Source of the DNA: Ophiothrix spiculata | Taxonomy: Eukaryota; Echinodermata; Ophiuroidea; Amphilepidida; Ophiotrichidae | Assembly (NCBI GenBank): GCA_000969725.1 | Contig: JXSR01S062613.1 | DNA length: 38,977 nt | Direction: 5' to 3' (one strand) | In this document: positions 21,484 to 32,711 of the stretch, piece by piece | Layout: each line of letters begins with the position of its first letter | Position numbering within the stretch: position 1 is the stretch's first letter | The notes under the pieces: model-generated | What the model was told of the DNA's origin: nothing | What the model saw: the letters and a program-made list of their open reading frames with translations, nothing else | Database searches by the model: none | Made by a program: the position numbers and the translations under genes

Positions 21484-22273
21484 GTTGTAGGAAGCAAAAT
21501 TCAAACTAGCATGCTTCTTAGATTTATCAAGCATGCCTTTACAATGCATGATTTTATTGTGCATGTAACACCTCTACCTGTTACACCCATACAAATAAAT
21601 ACCTCTGCAAAATAGGGCCCCCTGTTATGATGTCATATTTTGACCAAAATATGTGATTTTGGCAAAAGCATGGGGATTGTAGTGCATTATTGTACCAGCA
21701 GAGAGCATAAATGTTAGGTGGGTTATCACAATCCTGTGCTCGATAAACCTGAAGATTATTTCTTTTTGAAGGGCAATTAAGGTACTATACATTTATCTTG
21801 ATAGACATATTTTTAGATAAATTAAAGTGGTCCTGTCCTGCAGCAGTATGCTGGTCAAAGACTACGTATCATAGGCTGTAATATGGATGTAAAATGGATG
21901 TAAACTCCATATAGAAAATTGTTGAGAGCCAATGAAGTTCCAATAAAGGAAAAGGCTTGGCTTGGTTGTGCTACAAATGGTCGAAAATGATAGGTATGTT
22001 GGGCGGTTGCTAATTTTTTTACAAATATGTACACACACCAAGCCTGACACGGTTCAAAATACAAGTTAATTAAGATTCAAAAATGAACCTACATCCATTA
22101 TTAACAACTAAATTTTAACAAAGCTGAAAACAATTAATTTTTCACATTTCAGAATATGAACATTGAACATCAGTCAAAAACTTAGAACTTACTATTGCAA
22201 CTATGCAACATTACCAATGGTCTAAAACAGGGATCTGAAAACTGGGGCTTGTCACGTGACAGATTGATAGTAA

Positions 22274-22544
22274 GGCCAAAAAAAATAATTGTTGTGTTGC
22301 CCTCAAGTTGGATTTCTGAAAAAATGAGTCGGTCGGTCGGAAAATAATTTTTTTTTTAAATATTTTTTTTAAAAAGCACCCAAATTATGAAATTTGGGTG
22401 CATTTTCCACTATTTTCAAACTATTTTCTCAAAAACCACCCAATTTGAGCAAAATTGGTTGCTTTCCCAACCCTAATATATATATATTTTAAATATTTGA
22501 ATAGGGTCGGTCACTGAGGGCAACATAACAATTTTTTTTTGGCC
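22274..22544. mobile_element. 271-bp Harbinger-type MITE (GGCCAAAAAA ends)
   Basis: TAA (22271-22273, 22545-22547) flanks ends GGCCAAAAAAAATAATTGTT and AACAATTTTTTTTTGGCC. Next inside are GTTGCCCTCA/TGAGGGCAAC and GTCGGTCGG/CCGAC-type blocks, then a nested ACCCAAATT..AATTTGGGT pair. TWA target and GG-ends fit PIF/Harbinger. Confidence 0.85.
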
Positions 22545-22781
22545 TAACGAACATACCGAGAACTTAATTCTTGATTAGGAGGAACAATACTACAAGCAAG
22601 GAATTAAGCCAGCTATATGGGAAAGGATTGAGAACCTGACCCTTGGCAAGAAAGGGGGAGGGGTCAACGCTACTGTTTATCTCACATGTGGGACTGGGCA
22701 CTTCATGCCATCACTAGACGTCTGTCATGTGATCATCCCCAGAAATCAGATGCTATTGAGGACCATTGAGGACTCATTGAG

Positions 22782-23209
22782 GACAATGAGTTACCTGTAG
22801 CATTTAGTGACTACTTTACAAAGCGATCAGACATCCACGAATACTCAACAATACAAGTAGATGAGCTCAATATAACTTTAAACAAGAAATATTTTTCTGA
22901 CCGCGGTATCCGCTCAAACGGTCCTGTATTGTGGAATTTACTTCCAAAAGTTCTCAAAATTTCTGGTTCCATTAATTCTTTCCGCCAAAATTATAAAACG
23001 ATTCTTATAAACATGTATAATTAGAATGCGCTTTAATAACTGTTTGTCATATTAGGCTATTTACAAGCCTCATTAGCTGCTCAGCCTATTCCTCCATAAT
23101 GTATTGTTGTTTATTATTTCTTATTGAGTATGATTTATGTGTTTGTTATTTTGATATTTGTGTATATATATATACATGTTTATGGGAATGAATAAACTGA
23201 ACTGAACTG
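22782..23209 (+). pseudogene. 3' end of a non-LTR retrotransposon (LINE)
   Basis: Seen: an 81-codon open end (22782-23024, stop TAG) with residues DYFTKRSDIHEYST, then RGIRSNGPVLWNLLPK, then INSFRQNYK. This is the order found at the extreme C-terminus of CR1/Jockey-like reverse transcriptase ORFs (H-x-Y-x-T-R followed by G-P-x-L-W-N-x-L-P). It is followed by about 185 bp of AT-rich 3' UTR, an AATAAA at 23191 and a short (ACTGA)n tail near 23209, typical of LINE 3' ends with simple repeats. Inferred: a 5'-truncated insertion, plus orientation. The reverse transcriptase and endonuclease domains are missing, so it is dead. Sequence from 22548 to 22781, with short GAGGACYATT repeats, may belong to it but is not recognisable. 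Confidence 0.75.
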
Positions 23210-23426
23210 TAGTCGCAAGTCACATAGTTGCAAAAGTATTTGATTAGTAAGTATTTGACTAATTTATTCCTTAGGGTATCATTTGACTTCTTTTTGCCAA
23301 TTTTTGTCTCAAATGGGGTCACCTTCGGAATTTGTACCGTCGTTAACCGGGCACAGATATATTTCAGTTACCCCACCCCCTTCCCCAGAATACAGCCTAT
23401 GACCAACTAATCTAAACACCTGATTA

Positions 23427-23912
23427 CAGTAAAAACTCATTATAACGAAGTTGCTGGGGACAGACAAATTACGTCTTTATATCCAAAAGTTCGTTATATT
23501 CAGGTTTTGAAAACAATAAAAAACAAAAGAAATTAGTAAAATGGTACAGGAAAATTACTACCGTATTCATTCCAATAACCGGCCTGGGCCCTTAACAAAG
23601 TCATTTGGCATGGGCAGTTTTTTTTTAAACTGATAGGATAAATTCTAAGTATACACAACCATTTTCAAAGCAAAAAAAAATTGCCCTTAATACAACAAAA
23701 CATCAACAAAATGAACATAAAGATATATTTTGTTGGAGTTTATCACCTCAAATGCATGGTAAGAACTCTCTGAGTGCAACTTATTGGTACCAAGTTTCAC
23801 CCAAGAAACTTTGGTGGGCGCTTATTGGAGCATGGGCGGTTATTGGAATGAATACGGTACTTTATAACAGGGCTTTACTTATATCAGATTTCGTTATAAT
23901 GAGTTTCTACTG
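23427..23912. mobile_element. Pogo/Tigger-like MITE hosting a nested element
   Basis: TA (23425-23426 and 23913-23914) flanks ends CAGTAAAAACTCATTATAAC and GTTATAATGAGTTTCTACTG. CAGTA-type ends followed by a TATAACGAA block are characteristic of pogo/Tigger members of Tc1/mariner. It is interrupted at 23561-23857 by another element. No transposase. Confidence 0.8.
23561..23857. mobile_element. 297-bp MITE nested in the pogo-like element
   Basis: TA on each side (23559-23560 and 23858-23859). Ends CCGTATTCATTCCAATAACC and GGTTATTGGAATGAATACGG are perfect inverted repeats of 20 bp. They are better preserved than the host element's, which fits later insertion. Confidence 0.85.
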
Positions 23913-23960
23913 TATTTCATTTAAGATGCAGCAGAGTTAACCTCTGTTACTATACCTCAT

Positions 23961-24007
23961 CTCACACATATTCAGGAGATGGTGATTGGTCCATCTCCCT
24001 GTGTGAG
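23961..24007. repeat. Two-part stem-loop
   Basis: CTCACACA + GGAGATGG pairs with CCATCTCC + TGTGTGAG across a short loop, interrupted by a small asymmetric bulge. Confidence 0.7.
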
Positions 24008-24127
24008 TTTGAGTATCTTTCCAAAGTTGAATTATTGATGTAAAAGACAGATAAGATGTATAAAAATATGTATGAGGCATAGAAAAACAAATACTATATA
24101 GACTTAGGCCTATACCCTAGCCGAATT

Positions 24128-24180
24128 GACCTGGCAACATCGGCAGATGGTACTGGTGTGAAGAGTTGTCTAGACGTGTG
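24128..24180. repeat. Inverted copy pair, left member (partner 27672-27724)
   Basis: About 50 bp (TTGACCTGG..., GATGGTACTGGTGTGAAG, GTTGTCTAG) recurs inverted 3.5 kb away. A transposase relic lies between them, so they could be the ends of one DNA transposon. Both copies can be read in one frame as DL-x-x-SADGTGVK-x-CL, so a duplicated exon is an alternative. Confidence 0.6.
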
Positions 24181-24550
24181 AATTCAGTTGGATAACACAA
24201 AATAGTGATAACACAAACTAAACTCACTGTCTCCATTGATTTTCTGTTAACGGGGTTCCATTGCAGGTTTTCCCAGACTGAATCTAATTCATTTATCTCT
24301 GTTCTGTCTAGGATTTAAATTCTTGATATTGATGGCCTCTCTATCCAGGGGAATCTCTTGGTTCTCTTTTTAGAATTTGACATTCTCCTAAGCAAAAATA
24401 TGTCTTTGCTTTGGTACACTTGCTCTGAAAATAGTTGATTTTGAACCAGGTGTTTTGGACTTGTGTTCTACCTTTTCTCCAGCTTACAGCTCAATCCAAC
24501 AACAGGAGACACAAATTTGTTGCATTTAATACTAGCTGTACACTATACCA

Positions 24551-24837
24551 GGGACATGCATGGCTTAGCGGTATAAGTCCTTAACTATTAACCGATGGGC
24601 ATTGAGGATCGTGGGATCGAATCTGGTGAGCTTCGTGTGTAGTGTCCATGAGCAAGATTATTAATCATATTGAGCTCTTCTCGACCCAGGTGTCAATTGG
24701 GTACGGCATTCTTCAATGCTAACAGGGAATGGTAACAGACTCACAGGGAAGGAGGTGTGGTGATCCCCAAACCCCAAACATAACACATTGTGTAGTCTGA
24801 CCCAATCGCTTCAAAAGAAAGATGGACACTCTGACCG
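24551..24837 (+). mobile_element. tRNA-derived SINE
   Basis: Seen: an A-box-like TGGCTTAGCGG at 24561-24571 and a B-box-like GGGATCGAATC at 24613-24623 give the spacing of an RNA polymerase III tRNA promoter. A tRNA-unrelated body follows (CCCAGGTGTCAATTGGGTAC). Near-identical direct repeats of about 26-30 bp, GCATTTAATACT...TACACTA-ACCAG, flank it (24522-24551 and 24838-24863), as expected for LINE-mediated insertion. The tRNA-like part cannot fold as a full tRNA, so it is not a tRNA gene. The CCCAGGTGT..GGGTAC body resembles a conserved SINE core I recall from marine invertebrates, without certainty. Confidence 0.8.
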
Positions 24838-24863
24838 GCATTTAATACTGTACACTACACCAG

Positions 24864-25709
24864 ACTGTATTTTATGCATTCTTATCTTTTTGTTAAAGGT
24901 AGATCCATATGGAATTGTAGTGAAAACCCACTGCTGATGTCCTGAATATCAGCACAATCCACCTAGTTTATCTTAGAACAGTCCCAAAAACAGTCCATTC
25001 ACCATATTAAAACAATTTTAAACTTCATTTCTTTATATAGGTGAATTGAGTCATAAGCTGCAGCAAACAGCAGAGCACAAGTCTAAAGCAGCTGGTTCAA
25101 ATTAAGCCATTTAAGAGCATGTGGATCAAAGCAAAGGTAATTGGGTAAACATAGAAATACTAGAAAGAGAAATAAGAAATTTCCCAAGGAAAATCTGGGA
25201 GGTCATCTATATCAATTAAAAAAGAGAACTTAAATCCAAGACAAAATCGAGGCAAGGGACTAGAATTAGATTCAGTCTGGGACAACCTACTAGCTACCAT
25301 GTATACCACGCAAGTCAAAAAAACTGCAATAATTAGATGGAAGCCATATTGTAAGAACAAAAAGTAATTTCGAACAAATAATATTAATTTCTAAATAGAT
25401 CATGAATAAAGCTTTCCAAGGGTGAAAGAAAGGTGCAAATTGATAAAGGCATTGCGAAGATATCCTTATTTGAATATTATGGTATGAAAACAGTTCAGTC
25501 CAAATGAGCATGCCTCATCAAACGACAGTTCATAACGAGTAAGTACCAATATTGAATAATAACACAAACCAATTACCTTGCTCCAGTGAAAATCTCGATC
25601 AATTAATTTACATATAAAAGATAATTTAGGCGGTCTTTCCAAGTGCAAAATGACACGTTTTGGGGTACTGTCTTAGAAGGGAGAGCTAATCAATCAGTCA
25701 CATTTTAAA
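24864..25709. other. No gene recognised
   Basis: Contains a minus-strand open stretch ending at 25160 with a hydrophobic segment (HLIIAVFLTCVVYMVAS). It has no family resemblance and no strong acceptor, so I do not call it a gene. Confidence 0.35.
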
Positions 25710-26090
25710 ATGCCTCAAGATCAGTTCACAAACGAGCAACGTGCTCTTATTGCTGAGGTTTATTTTAACACAAAATCTCATGCAGAAGCGAAACGTAGAT
25801 TCCAGGGTGCATTCTCCCAATCGGGTGTACCATGTGCATCTACCATCTATGAAATCAGGCGAAATTCAAAAGAACAAGAACAGTCCATAAACTAAATAAA
25901 GAGAGATCTTGAAGACCGCGAACGGCAAGAAGCATGAGAAACGTCAGGCAAGGGATCCCGAAGTGAGCTCGCAAAGAAATCCTCTGCCACATGTGTCCCA
26001 GTCCACGTTCAACCGAATATTGAACATTCAGGGCCACCAAGCTCAAACGGCCCTTTTCAACGTACCCAAACCAAGAGAAAAGAGTATGTC
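25710..26090 (+). pseudogene. Decayed DNA-transposon transposase fragment (DUF4817/mariner-like HTH)
   Basis: Seen: ATG at 25710 opens a frame with QFTNEQRALIAEVYF, then KSHAEAKRRF, then PCASTIYEIRR, ended by TAA at 25893-25895. The similarity continues in another frame from 25865 (TVHKLNKERS, then a TGA at 25910-25912, then RPRTARSMRNVRQ), and after a further shift SQSTFNRILN is visible. Known: this order (F-x-x-E-R-x-x-I-x-x-Y-F, then S-T-I-Y, then S-G-R-P-R, then a second helix-turn-helix ending R-I-L) marks the DNA-binding N-terminus of Tc1/mariner-related transposases with the DUF4817 domain. The catalytic DDE part is absent. Two frameshifts and a nonsense codon show it is dead. It lies between the inverted pair at 24128 and 27724. 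Confidence 0.65.
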
Positions 26091-26122
26091 ATAATTGTGT
26101 CCTACGTATTGAATAAAACATA

Positions 26123-26496
26123 CCCTGGAAAAAATCGAGTACAATTCTAGTACAACACTCCTGAAATGAACATTTGGAACACAAGAATAAGAATATAAAG
26201 AATAAGAATATAAATTTATTTTGCAAATTTGCCAAAAAATAATGGTAGATTTACATGAAATTATAATCAACATAATTTCCTCATCGCATGTACGTTTACT
26301 CCTTTAAACGCAATATCCATTGCATACTTTAAAGGGATACTGGACAACCTCAAAATTACATACAATTGTTTACAGTTTTAGTACAAATATAGTACAAATT
26401 TGTGTACTATAAATGTACTCAAATTGTACTTAAATGATGTTCCAAATGTGCACCTTAGGAATGTTGTACTATTTTTGTACTCGATTTTTACTAGGA
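26123..26496. mobile_element. 374-bp MITE with TA target
   Basis: TA (26121-26122, 26497-26498) flanks ends CCCTGGAAAAAATCGAGTAC and GTACTCGATTTTTACTAGGA. Inverted similarity continues for about 55 bp through AGTACAACA, CATTTGGAACA. Inside are an (AAGAATA)n-type stretch near 26186-26215 and several TAGTACAA motifs. Confidence 0.8.
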
Positions 26497-26564
26497 TATG
26501 CACGACAGTTGGACAGAACTGTTTTTATGCCTTCCTATTCAAATAAGTGTATCTCTATGAGCAT

Positions 26565-27456
26565 GTTCCCACTGAAGTCTTTGATCCTACATCGAGTCCA
26601 CGACCCTAGATCTTTATCCACATTAAGCACAGTGGGAACACGTTATATGTGGTCTCGATCCTACATTAACAATGTGGACTCGATGTTGGGTCGAGACTAC
26701 CAAAATTAGGTAGTCTCGATGTAGGGTCAAGCCTAGTGGGAACGCTACACACACATTTAATGTAGGGTTAAATAAATTATGTAAACAATGCGACGGTCGT
26801 ATACAGTAAACATAAAGCATACATGATGAAAGGTGTGTAATAGTCAAAACTGTTGTTCTTAGGGAGGGAGAATTTGATCAAAATTGCATTTAGAATTATG
26901 ATTCTCTTTGCAAATGCAATGATAGTCCTTATAAGGACTTTTGAGTCACAGTAAGCTATAGAAATATGAACAGTTTGTACTGCATTCTCCCGGGTAGGCA
27001 TACACGGGCCGGCCGGCCCGGCTCACGTAGGGGAAGACATGCATGATACGTGGCGGCGATTTCCTCATAATACAGCTGTCTGATTCTCCGTACACACGTA
27101 AAATTAAAATACATTTTTCATATATTGAGTGAATGTCCACGTACGATGTATTTCAATGTGATTATTTATTATGTTCATCATTAAAAAGACTGCAGCTAAA
27201 ATATACCTTAAAATAGAAAATATTCAACAAGAATATGTCCGATAAATCGTAAACTGATTCTGGTGCATAATTGCTAGCTAGCGAGACAGATAGACCGCAT
27301 TTGTCAATTGCAACATTCGGGTATGTGGACTCAACCTAGCATTCAGTCAATAGCAAATTTGACCTAGGATGCAGTGGGAACAAAAATTAATGTGGACTCG
27401 ATGCTGGGTCAGGATACAGGTTCTAACCCTACATTAGCAATGGGAACACACCCTAT
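26565..27456. repeat. Cluster of AGTGGGAACA / GTGGACTCGATG repeats
   Basis: The motif AGTGGGAAC occurs at about 26631, 26735 and 27373, with AATGGGAAC near 27443 and its complement GTTCCCACT at 26565. GTGGACTCGATGTTGGGTCG (26675) recurs as GTGGACTCGATGCTGGGTCA (27390) and as a shorter GTGGACTCAACC (27317). This suggests an old element of about 890 bp with repeated subterminal motifs. A GC-only palindrome CGGGCCGGCCGGCCCG lies at 27005-27020. Confidence 0.6.
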
Positions 27457-27671
27457 GACGCCTTTATCAATTTTCCCCATTCTTTCACCATTTTAAAGGT
27501 AAATCTGTGATCTATTTAGATATATACATTTCATGTTCATGGTATCTCTTGTTCTTAAAATATGGCTTTTATTTAACTATTGCAGTTTTTTTGATTCACT
27601 CGGTACTTTAAGACCACCTAGAAATACTTCTCTGATATCATTCATATCTATGAAGTCAGATGAGGTTGTCC

Positions 27672-27724
27672 ACAACTAGACAACCCTTCACACCAGTACC
27701 ATCCGCTGATGATTCCAGGTCAAC
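27672..27724. repeat. Inverted copy pair, right member (partner 24128-24180)
   Basis: Complement of the left member, with about seven differences; see that entry. Confidence 0.6.
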
Positions 27725-30700
27725 ACAGCAAAAGCGCTCTGGTGAGTGTTATATTTTGTGCAGTGTAAAGGTCAAAATTTAAATTTAGTTTTCACAGCTA
27801 TGTATTAATATCCCATATGCAATTAAAAACAGTATGTATATTTCCAGAAAATAATGCACATTACTGCAGTGTTGGATGATGGTGCTGCCTCTCTCCACTG
27901 TACGTGGGGAAGAGTTCTCATCCAACAATGAGCGACTAATATTTTCCTGTTTTTTCTCAAACCATAGTGTATTTTTAGAAATTAATGCTACCTTAAAGTT
28001 GGCTCCGTGGAAGTTCAACCAAACATTACTTGGATACTCAGGACTTTGAGTACTATCACTAAATTAGCATAATCCTTATTGAATGGAACACAGGTTTGAT
28101 TGACAGAGGCTGATTTTGAGTATTAAATTTGGCCAATGAAAACTAAATTCCATTCAAAGTTAAAAAGTTAATTGTGTGAAAATATATTTAAATCATTTTT
28201 AAAAAACATTCATATTCCAAGTATTTCAACCTAAATTTTGATCTCCTCATAACTTCAAAACATGCAGACTCCCAAGAAACATGTAAGTCTTCTATTAGTA
28301 TACCCCAAACTTATTGGCGTACCCACATAGGCTACTCAGGAAATGAATGAAAATACAAACATATTGGAAAGATTTTAAGTAACTGTACAACTAATACTTA
28401 TGTATTTTCTTTAAATTTACTGGGGAATCTATTAACACAAAATCTAGATGACCAGAGTACTTATATTTGAACTTGTCAATCAAAAATTATTTGAGTTACA
28501 TTAGTATAGTAATCAATTCTTGGTGTCCGATGATCATTTTTTGAGTCCTCAGGTGTTATCAGATTTTGTGTTAACAGTGCATCACTATTTACATTAAAAA
28601 AATCCATGACCAGGAAACATTTTTGACACCATTTTTGTCCCTTGAAATGGGTCTAGATTTTTATTCATCAATATTCACCTTGTCACATATAGAGTTAGAA
28701 GTGTGTAAGTGTACGGTAGAGTCCTTATATCAGGAAACAGTTGACTAATACAATAGATAAATATACAGGGTAGGGTGCAGGCTAAATGCCAGCTAGCCAA
28801 TCACAACAGCTCTAAGTTGGACACGCTTCACTAGGCCATCTTCTTTTCAGGAAAGTTCTTGCATTATAGTTGCAAATAATCAAATTGTAATAACTTAAAT
28901 TAACAGCTTTGCAGATATAATAAACAAAGAAATTATGAAATAAATAAAAAGTGTTTCCTGTCATCCAAACATATTTGTTCAATATTCCTTCAAAAATGTT
29001 TTTCTTTTTCTTTTCATTTAAATTAATGCAACAGTCCAATGTGGTATACCTCAAGGTACAATACTTTGCCCACTGTCATTAATCAAAATATACAGTGTGT
29101 CTCCACTTAGAACAAGTAACTGACTGACTAGCATTATTCCACAAATAGGAACACTAGAAAAAGAGGTTTAAAAATTGCTTTTCTTTTAAAACAGTACATC
29201 TCAGAAAATCACAGACTTACTGACTGACTGACCATTTGAATTTTTTCTCATAATATACAACTACCCTATAGTAATAAACATTCATAAGATAAATTGATTT
29301 TTTATCTGTATGCAAATCTACCTCTTCGAAATAGAATATTTCAAGGAGGAGACTAAATTATACATTTAGTTTTGTCATATTCATAATATATCATATATAC
29401 AATAAGTGTGAAAACATTGTTTTCACAAAAGGAATGATAATAATTTTGATAATAAATGATTGGTCATTAGTTGAGCTGGGGTCAAAGGTTAGTAGTGCTG
29501 AAGACGGCATAAAGTATGTACAATATACAAACAGCTCTATGTAAGCCGTCTGAAATACAAATGCAGATATAGCAATGCCCTATTGAAAGAGGATTCGGAA
29601 TAGACTAACTGGGCAACCATAAAGTTGGTCCAATTTCTTCTACAACCTAAGTTATTACATATATATTTTTTCTTTATTTGAATGTTTTATAATAGCAAAG
29701 TGATTGTGTAAAAAATTAACAATCACTTTATTTGAATTGACAAAGAAATATAATATCACACAAAATATTAGTAAATTATCATACTATATATTTAGTAACA
29801 TTGATTGATTTACAAATCACACAAAATAAATGATTTGGTACCAATTCATACCGGAATCACTTGGCTAAGTCTAGTAATAGATCCATGTTCACATTACACA
29901 ATATTAAAAAGGATCAAACTACTTGTGTTGTTTCATACCAAGTTTAAAAAATACTAGTATCTACCATCATTTCATCAAGTTTCTTCAAAATAGAAGCCCC
30001 GATAGTTCCAAGCAAGGGTATTATGATGTATTGCTAGTGATACATAAATTGAATACTAATAAGGATGCATTCCGATAGTTGTGTAGTCCTAATTCATTGC
30101 TACACATAAGCTTGTAACATGATTGACGTATTTTATAAAGAATTTCAAATCATGATTTTAAGAAACTTTTTGTTTTGTTTTGTTTCTTTTACAACAATGT
30201 AGCAACAACAAAATAAAAAACTACTTTATTTTATAATTATGTAGATATTTTTTGAAATCTAAACATGTTTTGTTTTCACTTCAAAAGCAAATCAAATGGA
30301 GATCAAATATAACCATAATGCATCTTGTGATATTTAAAATTTGGCACTTCAATGCACGGCCATTCTTAATTAACTTATTTTGAAGACAAATGGTTTACTG
30401 TTTCCTACTTGACAAAGTAGGTCACTGAAATTTCAAAAAGAGAAACAAAGTTCTAAACGTTTTACATTTTAAATTTAAATAATAATATTGTAAAAAGTAA
30501 ACCTATATGCAAATAACTTGTTAATTGATCACATTACATCAATGGGAAGTATATACTACATACCATATTAAAATACAAGCGGCAGTTAAAGTTCAGCCTT
30601 TGAAATAAAAATCTAACTACCACCCTTACAGGAATGCAAAAATGTGTCAAAGATTAAAAAAGCCAAACACAATCATAATAAAGTAGGTGTTAGTTGGACA

Positions 30701-31093
30701 TAAAAACTGGATTAAAGTTTCCTTTTTGAACACATTTTTGTATCTACATATAAATAGGTCTGTATAGGGTCTTGATCAAACTTGGTGTCACAGAAATTGC
30801 ACACTTTATCAACATTTATCAATCTTTCTTGTACCATGTAATAGCTGAAATGATACATTTTGTCCATTCTTGTTTAATAGCACCAAGTACGCATCCTGTA
30901 AAATACTTTTCTGAGCCAATTATCCATGTAAATTCGTCCTTCTTGACAATTGCATGGTCAGGACACACTTTACCACTCTATCATAGTCTCACAATTACCT
31001 TTGATGAGAACATGTGTTTGTGTACACCTCAACTTACACATTTAACAGATTATGCTGCTCCTGACATTTTTTCTTTAAAATACTCTAAACCAT
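27725..31093. other. AT-rich intronic stretch, few features
   Basis: No supported gene. A 14-bp inverted pair TTAACACAAAATCT/AGATTTTGTGTTAA lies at 28432 and 28561, and an 11-bp stem-loop AAAGTGATTGT/ACAATCACTTT at 29697-29729. The 134-codon plus-strand frame 30772-31176 has no ATG start or domain. Confidence 0.4.
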
Positions 31094-31123
31094 GTCTCCT
31101 GTCACTGCCGGTTAACAGGGGAC
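31094..31123 (-). other. 30-nt conserved-loop hairpin, copy 1
   Basis: On the minus strand the arms GTCCCCTGTT and GTGACAGGAGAC fold over a loop containing AACCGGCAG. Nine of ten stem positions pair (one is a G-U), with one C-A mismatch. It shares its loop with the hairpins at 31460 and 32682 while the stem bases differ. It lies in the intron between syntaxin exons A and B. Confidence 0.6.
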
Positions 31124-31459
31124 TTGTTTTAGCAAGTATTCAACCATACTCCCAATTCACAATGGAATCACACTAGGTAAAGCACCAAACAATATCTCAA
31201 ATTTACTACAGTTACAAGTCTAGAGTCAGTTTTTAATAGTCTTCTCAAATCTTAGTGACCTTTCAATAAGATGGAGAAAGAGGAAAATTGTTCTGCTTCT
31301 ATTTCTCCAGTAACTGTTCATCTGACAGAAGAGTTAAAGCTTCTTTGAATAATCAACCTAACCAAATGCAAGAAAAATGTAATTGATTATGAAATGTATA
31401 TACAACAACACATGTTCTCACCAAGAGACAGAACTTTGGATTCAAATGACTGACTTTAT

Positions 31460-31489
31460 CTCTCAAGTCACTGCCGGTCAACAAGAGAG
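31460..31489 (-). other. 30-nt conserved-loop hairpin, copy 2
   Basis: Minus strand: CTCTCTTGTT / GACTTGAGAG around the loop GACCGGCAGT. Eight of ten positions pair, with two T-T mismatches in mid-stem. Same length and loop as the copies at 31094 and 32682. The following plus-strand bases AGAGCTAAAGC also occur beside a weaker relative at about 31303-31332. Confidence 0.6.
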
Positions 31490-32681
31490 CTAAAGCCTTA
31501 AGATCATATGATGCTTTAAAAGATGTTGATTCCGTGAATTCACTAACCTTTAGTCACTTGGTAAAGAATGTGAACCCAATGGTTCCAGCATGTCCCAACA
31601 TACAGTATAGGGTGTTTCCGACCAGCAATGGAGGCATTTTATTGCCAATGGCTTCCAATCAGTTTGACCATTTAAAATACTCTATTTTCAAACACATCAA
31701 TACAAGTTTCACTTTTCATAAACAAATAAAAAAGGAAAACAATATAAATTGTGTACCCAAGATTTCATGTCAAGATTATAAAACCATCTATACAATATTT
31801 TTAGACATTATAAACATTCACATTTTTAGATATGCATAATTATCTACAACATACATAACAATAGGATTCATTCTTGAAAAATGGATCTCCTATACTTGCT
31901 TTTTTTCTTTCTTTCTTTTTCCTATGTTATTGCACCAAGGTAAATGCATTATGAGATGTTTTCATCCCAATATACACATACCCAAAACAAGTATTTCACT
32001 AATCATGAGGAAACCATGAACTTTGCATTTGGAATGAGACTGATTTTATATAAGCAAGTATGTTTTCTATACCTACATAATCTACATATATCTATATTGG
32101 GGACATTGGCATGGATTTGATGTAAGTTTGCTTTCCTTGAAAAGCCAACTAAAACAATGCAAAAATAGTCAGACGGGTAGACTCATATCTTGATCTCTCT
32201 TGGAGGTTTCCATGATTGATCAAATCCTTGCTAATGTCTCCATAATAAATTACAATAATGGCAAATTTTATATTACATTAGTAGCAAAAACTCAACAAAT
32301 TCTTTAAAAAAAATGATTACAATGGTGGTTTCTTCATTTCAAAATGTTCAAGTACTCGCCAGTATAGCACAAGAATCCAACTGATACTGTTGGGTACTGA
32401 AGTTACATAACTAAATGATGAAAACATCTCTGCTTTTGTTCACATTAAAACAGCACCAGTGCACAATGTTGACCTCAACTTATATCAATACAACCATGTT
32501 CACAAATAACATATCTGTATTTCTAGGCTTTACCATTACATTATTGAGATCAAGAAAGAGCTATATATTCTTTGGACCAAATCAAGAAAGAGCTGTTAAT
32601 GTCTTGGTCTACCGGGTAGCAACATAAACAACATATACGTTCAATTTTTAATCCATGCGTATTGTACAACTATAGATCCGT

Positions 32682-32711
32682 CTCTCCAGCTACTGCCGGT
32701 CAACTGGAGAG
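32682..32711 (-). other. 30-nt conserved-loop hairpin, copy 3
   Basis: Minus strand: CTCTCCAGTT / AGCTGGAGAG around the loop GACCGGCAGT, all ten positions paired (one U-G). It differs from copy 1 at pairs 1 and 7 by double changes that keep pairing. The loop contains CCGG, which is self-complementary. Confidence 0.65.

Noticed and set aside
24561-24623. tRNA gene suggested by A- and B-box motifs
   Set aside because: The segment does not fold as a complete tRNA and is followed by a SINE body with flanking direct repeats; it is a SINE head.
25160-25393. Minus-strand open frame with a membrane-like segment, considered as an extra anchor exon
   Set aside because: Starts K-L rather than K-K after a weak AG, continues for dozens of polar residues, and lies in transposon-rich sequence with no resemblance to syntaxin.
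30772-31176. 134-codon open frame on the plus strand, the longest in the window
   Set aside because: Starts at TTG, has no domain or composition typical of a protein, and includes one of the repeated hairpins. One such frame is not surprising in 39 kb on six frames.
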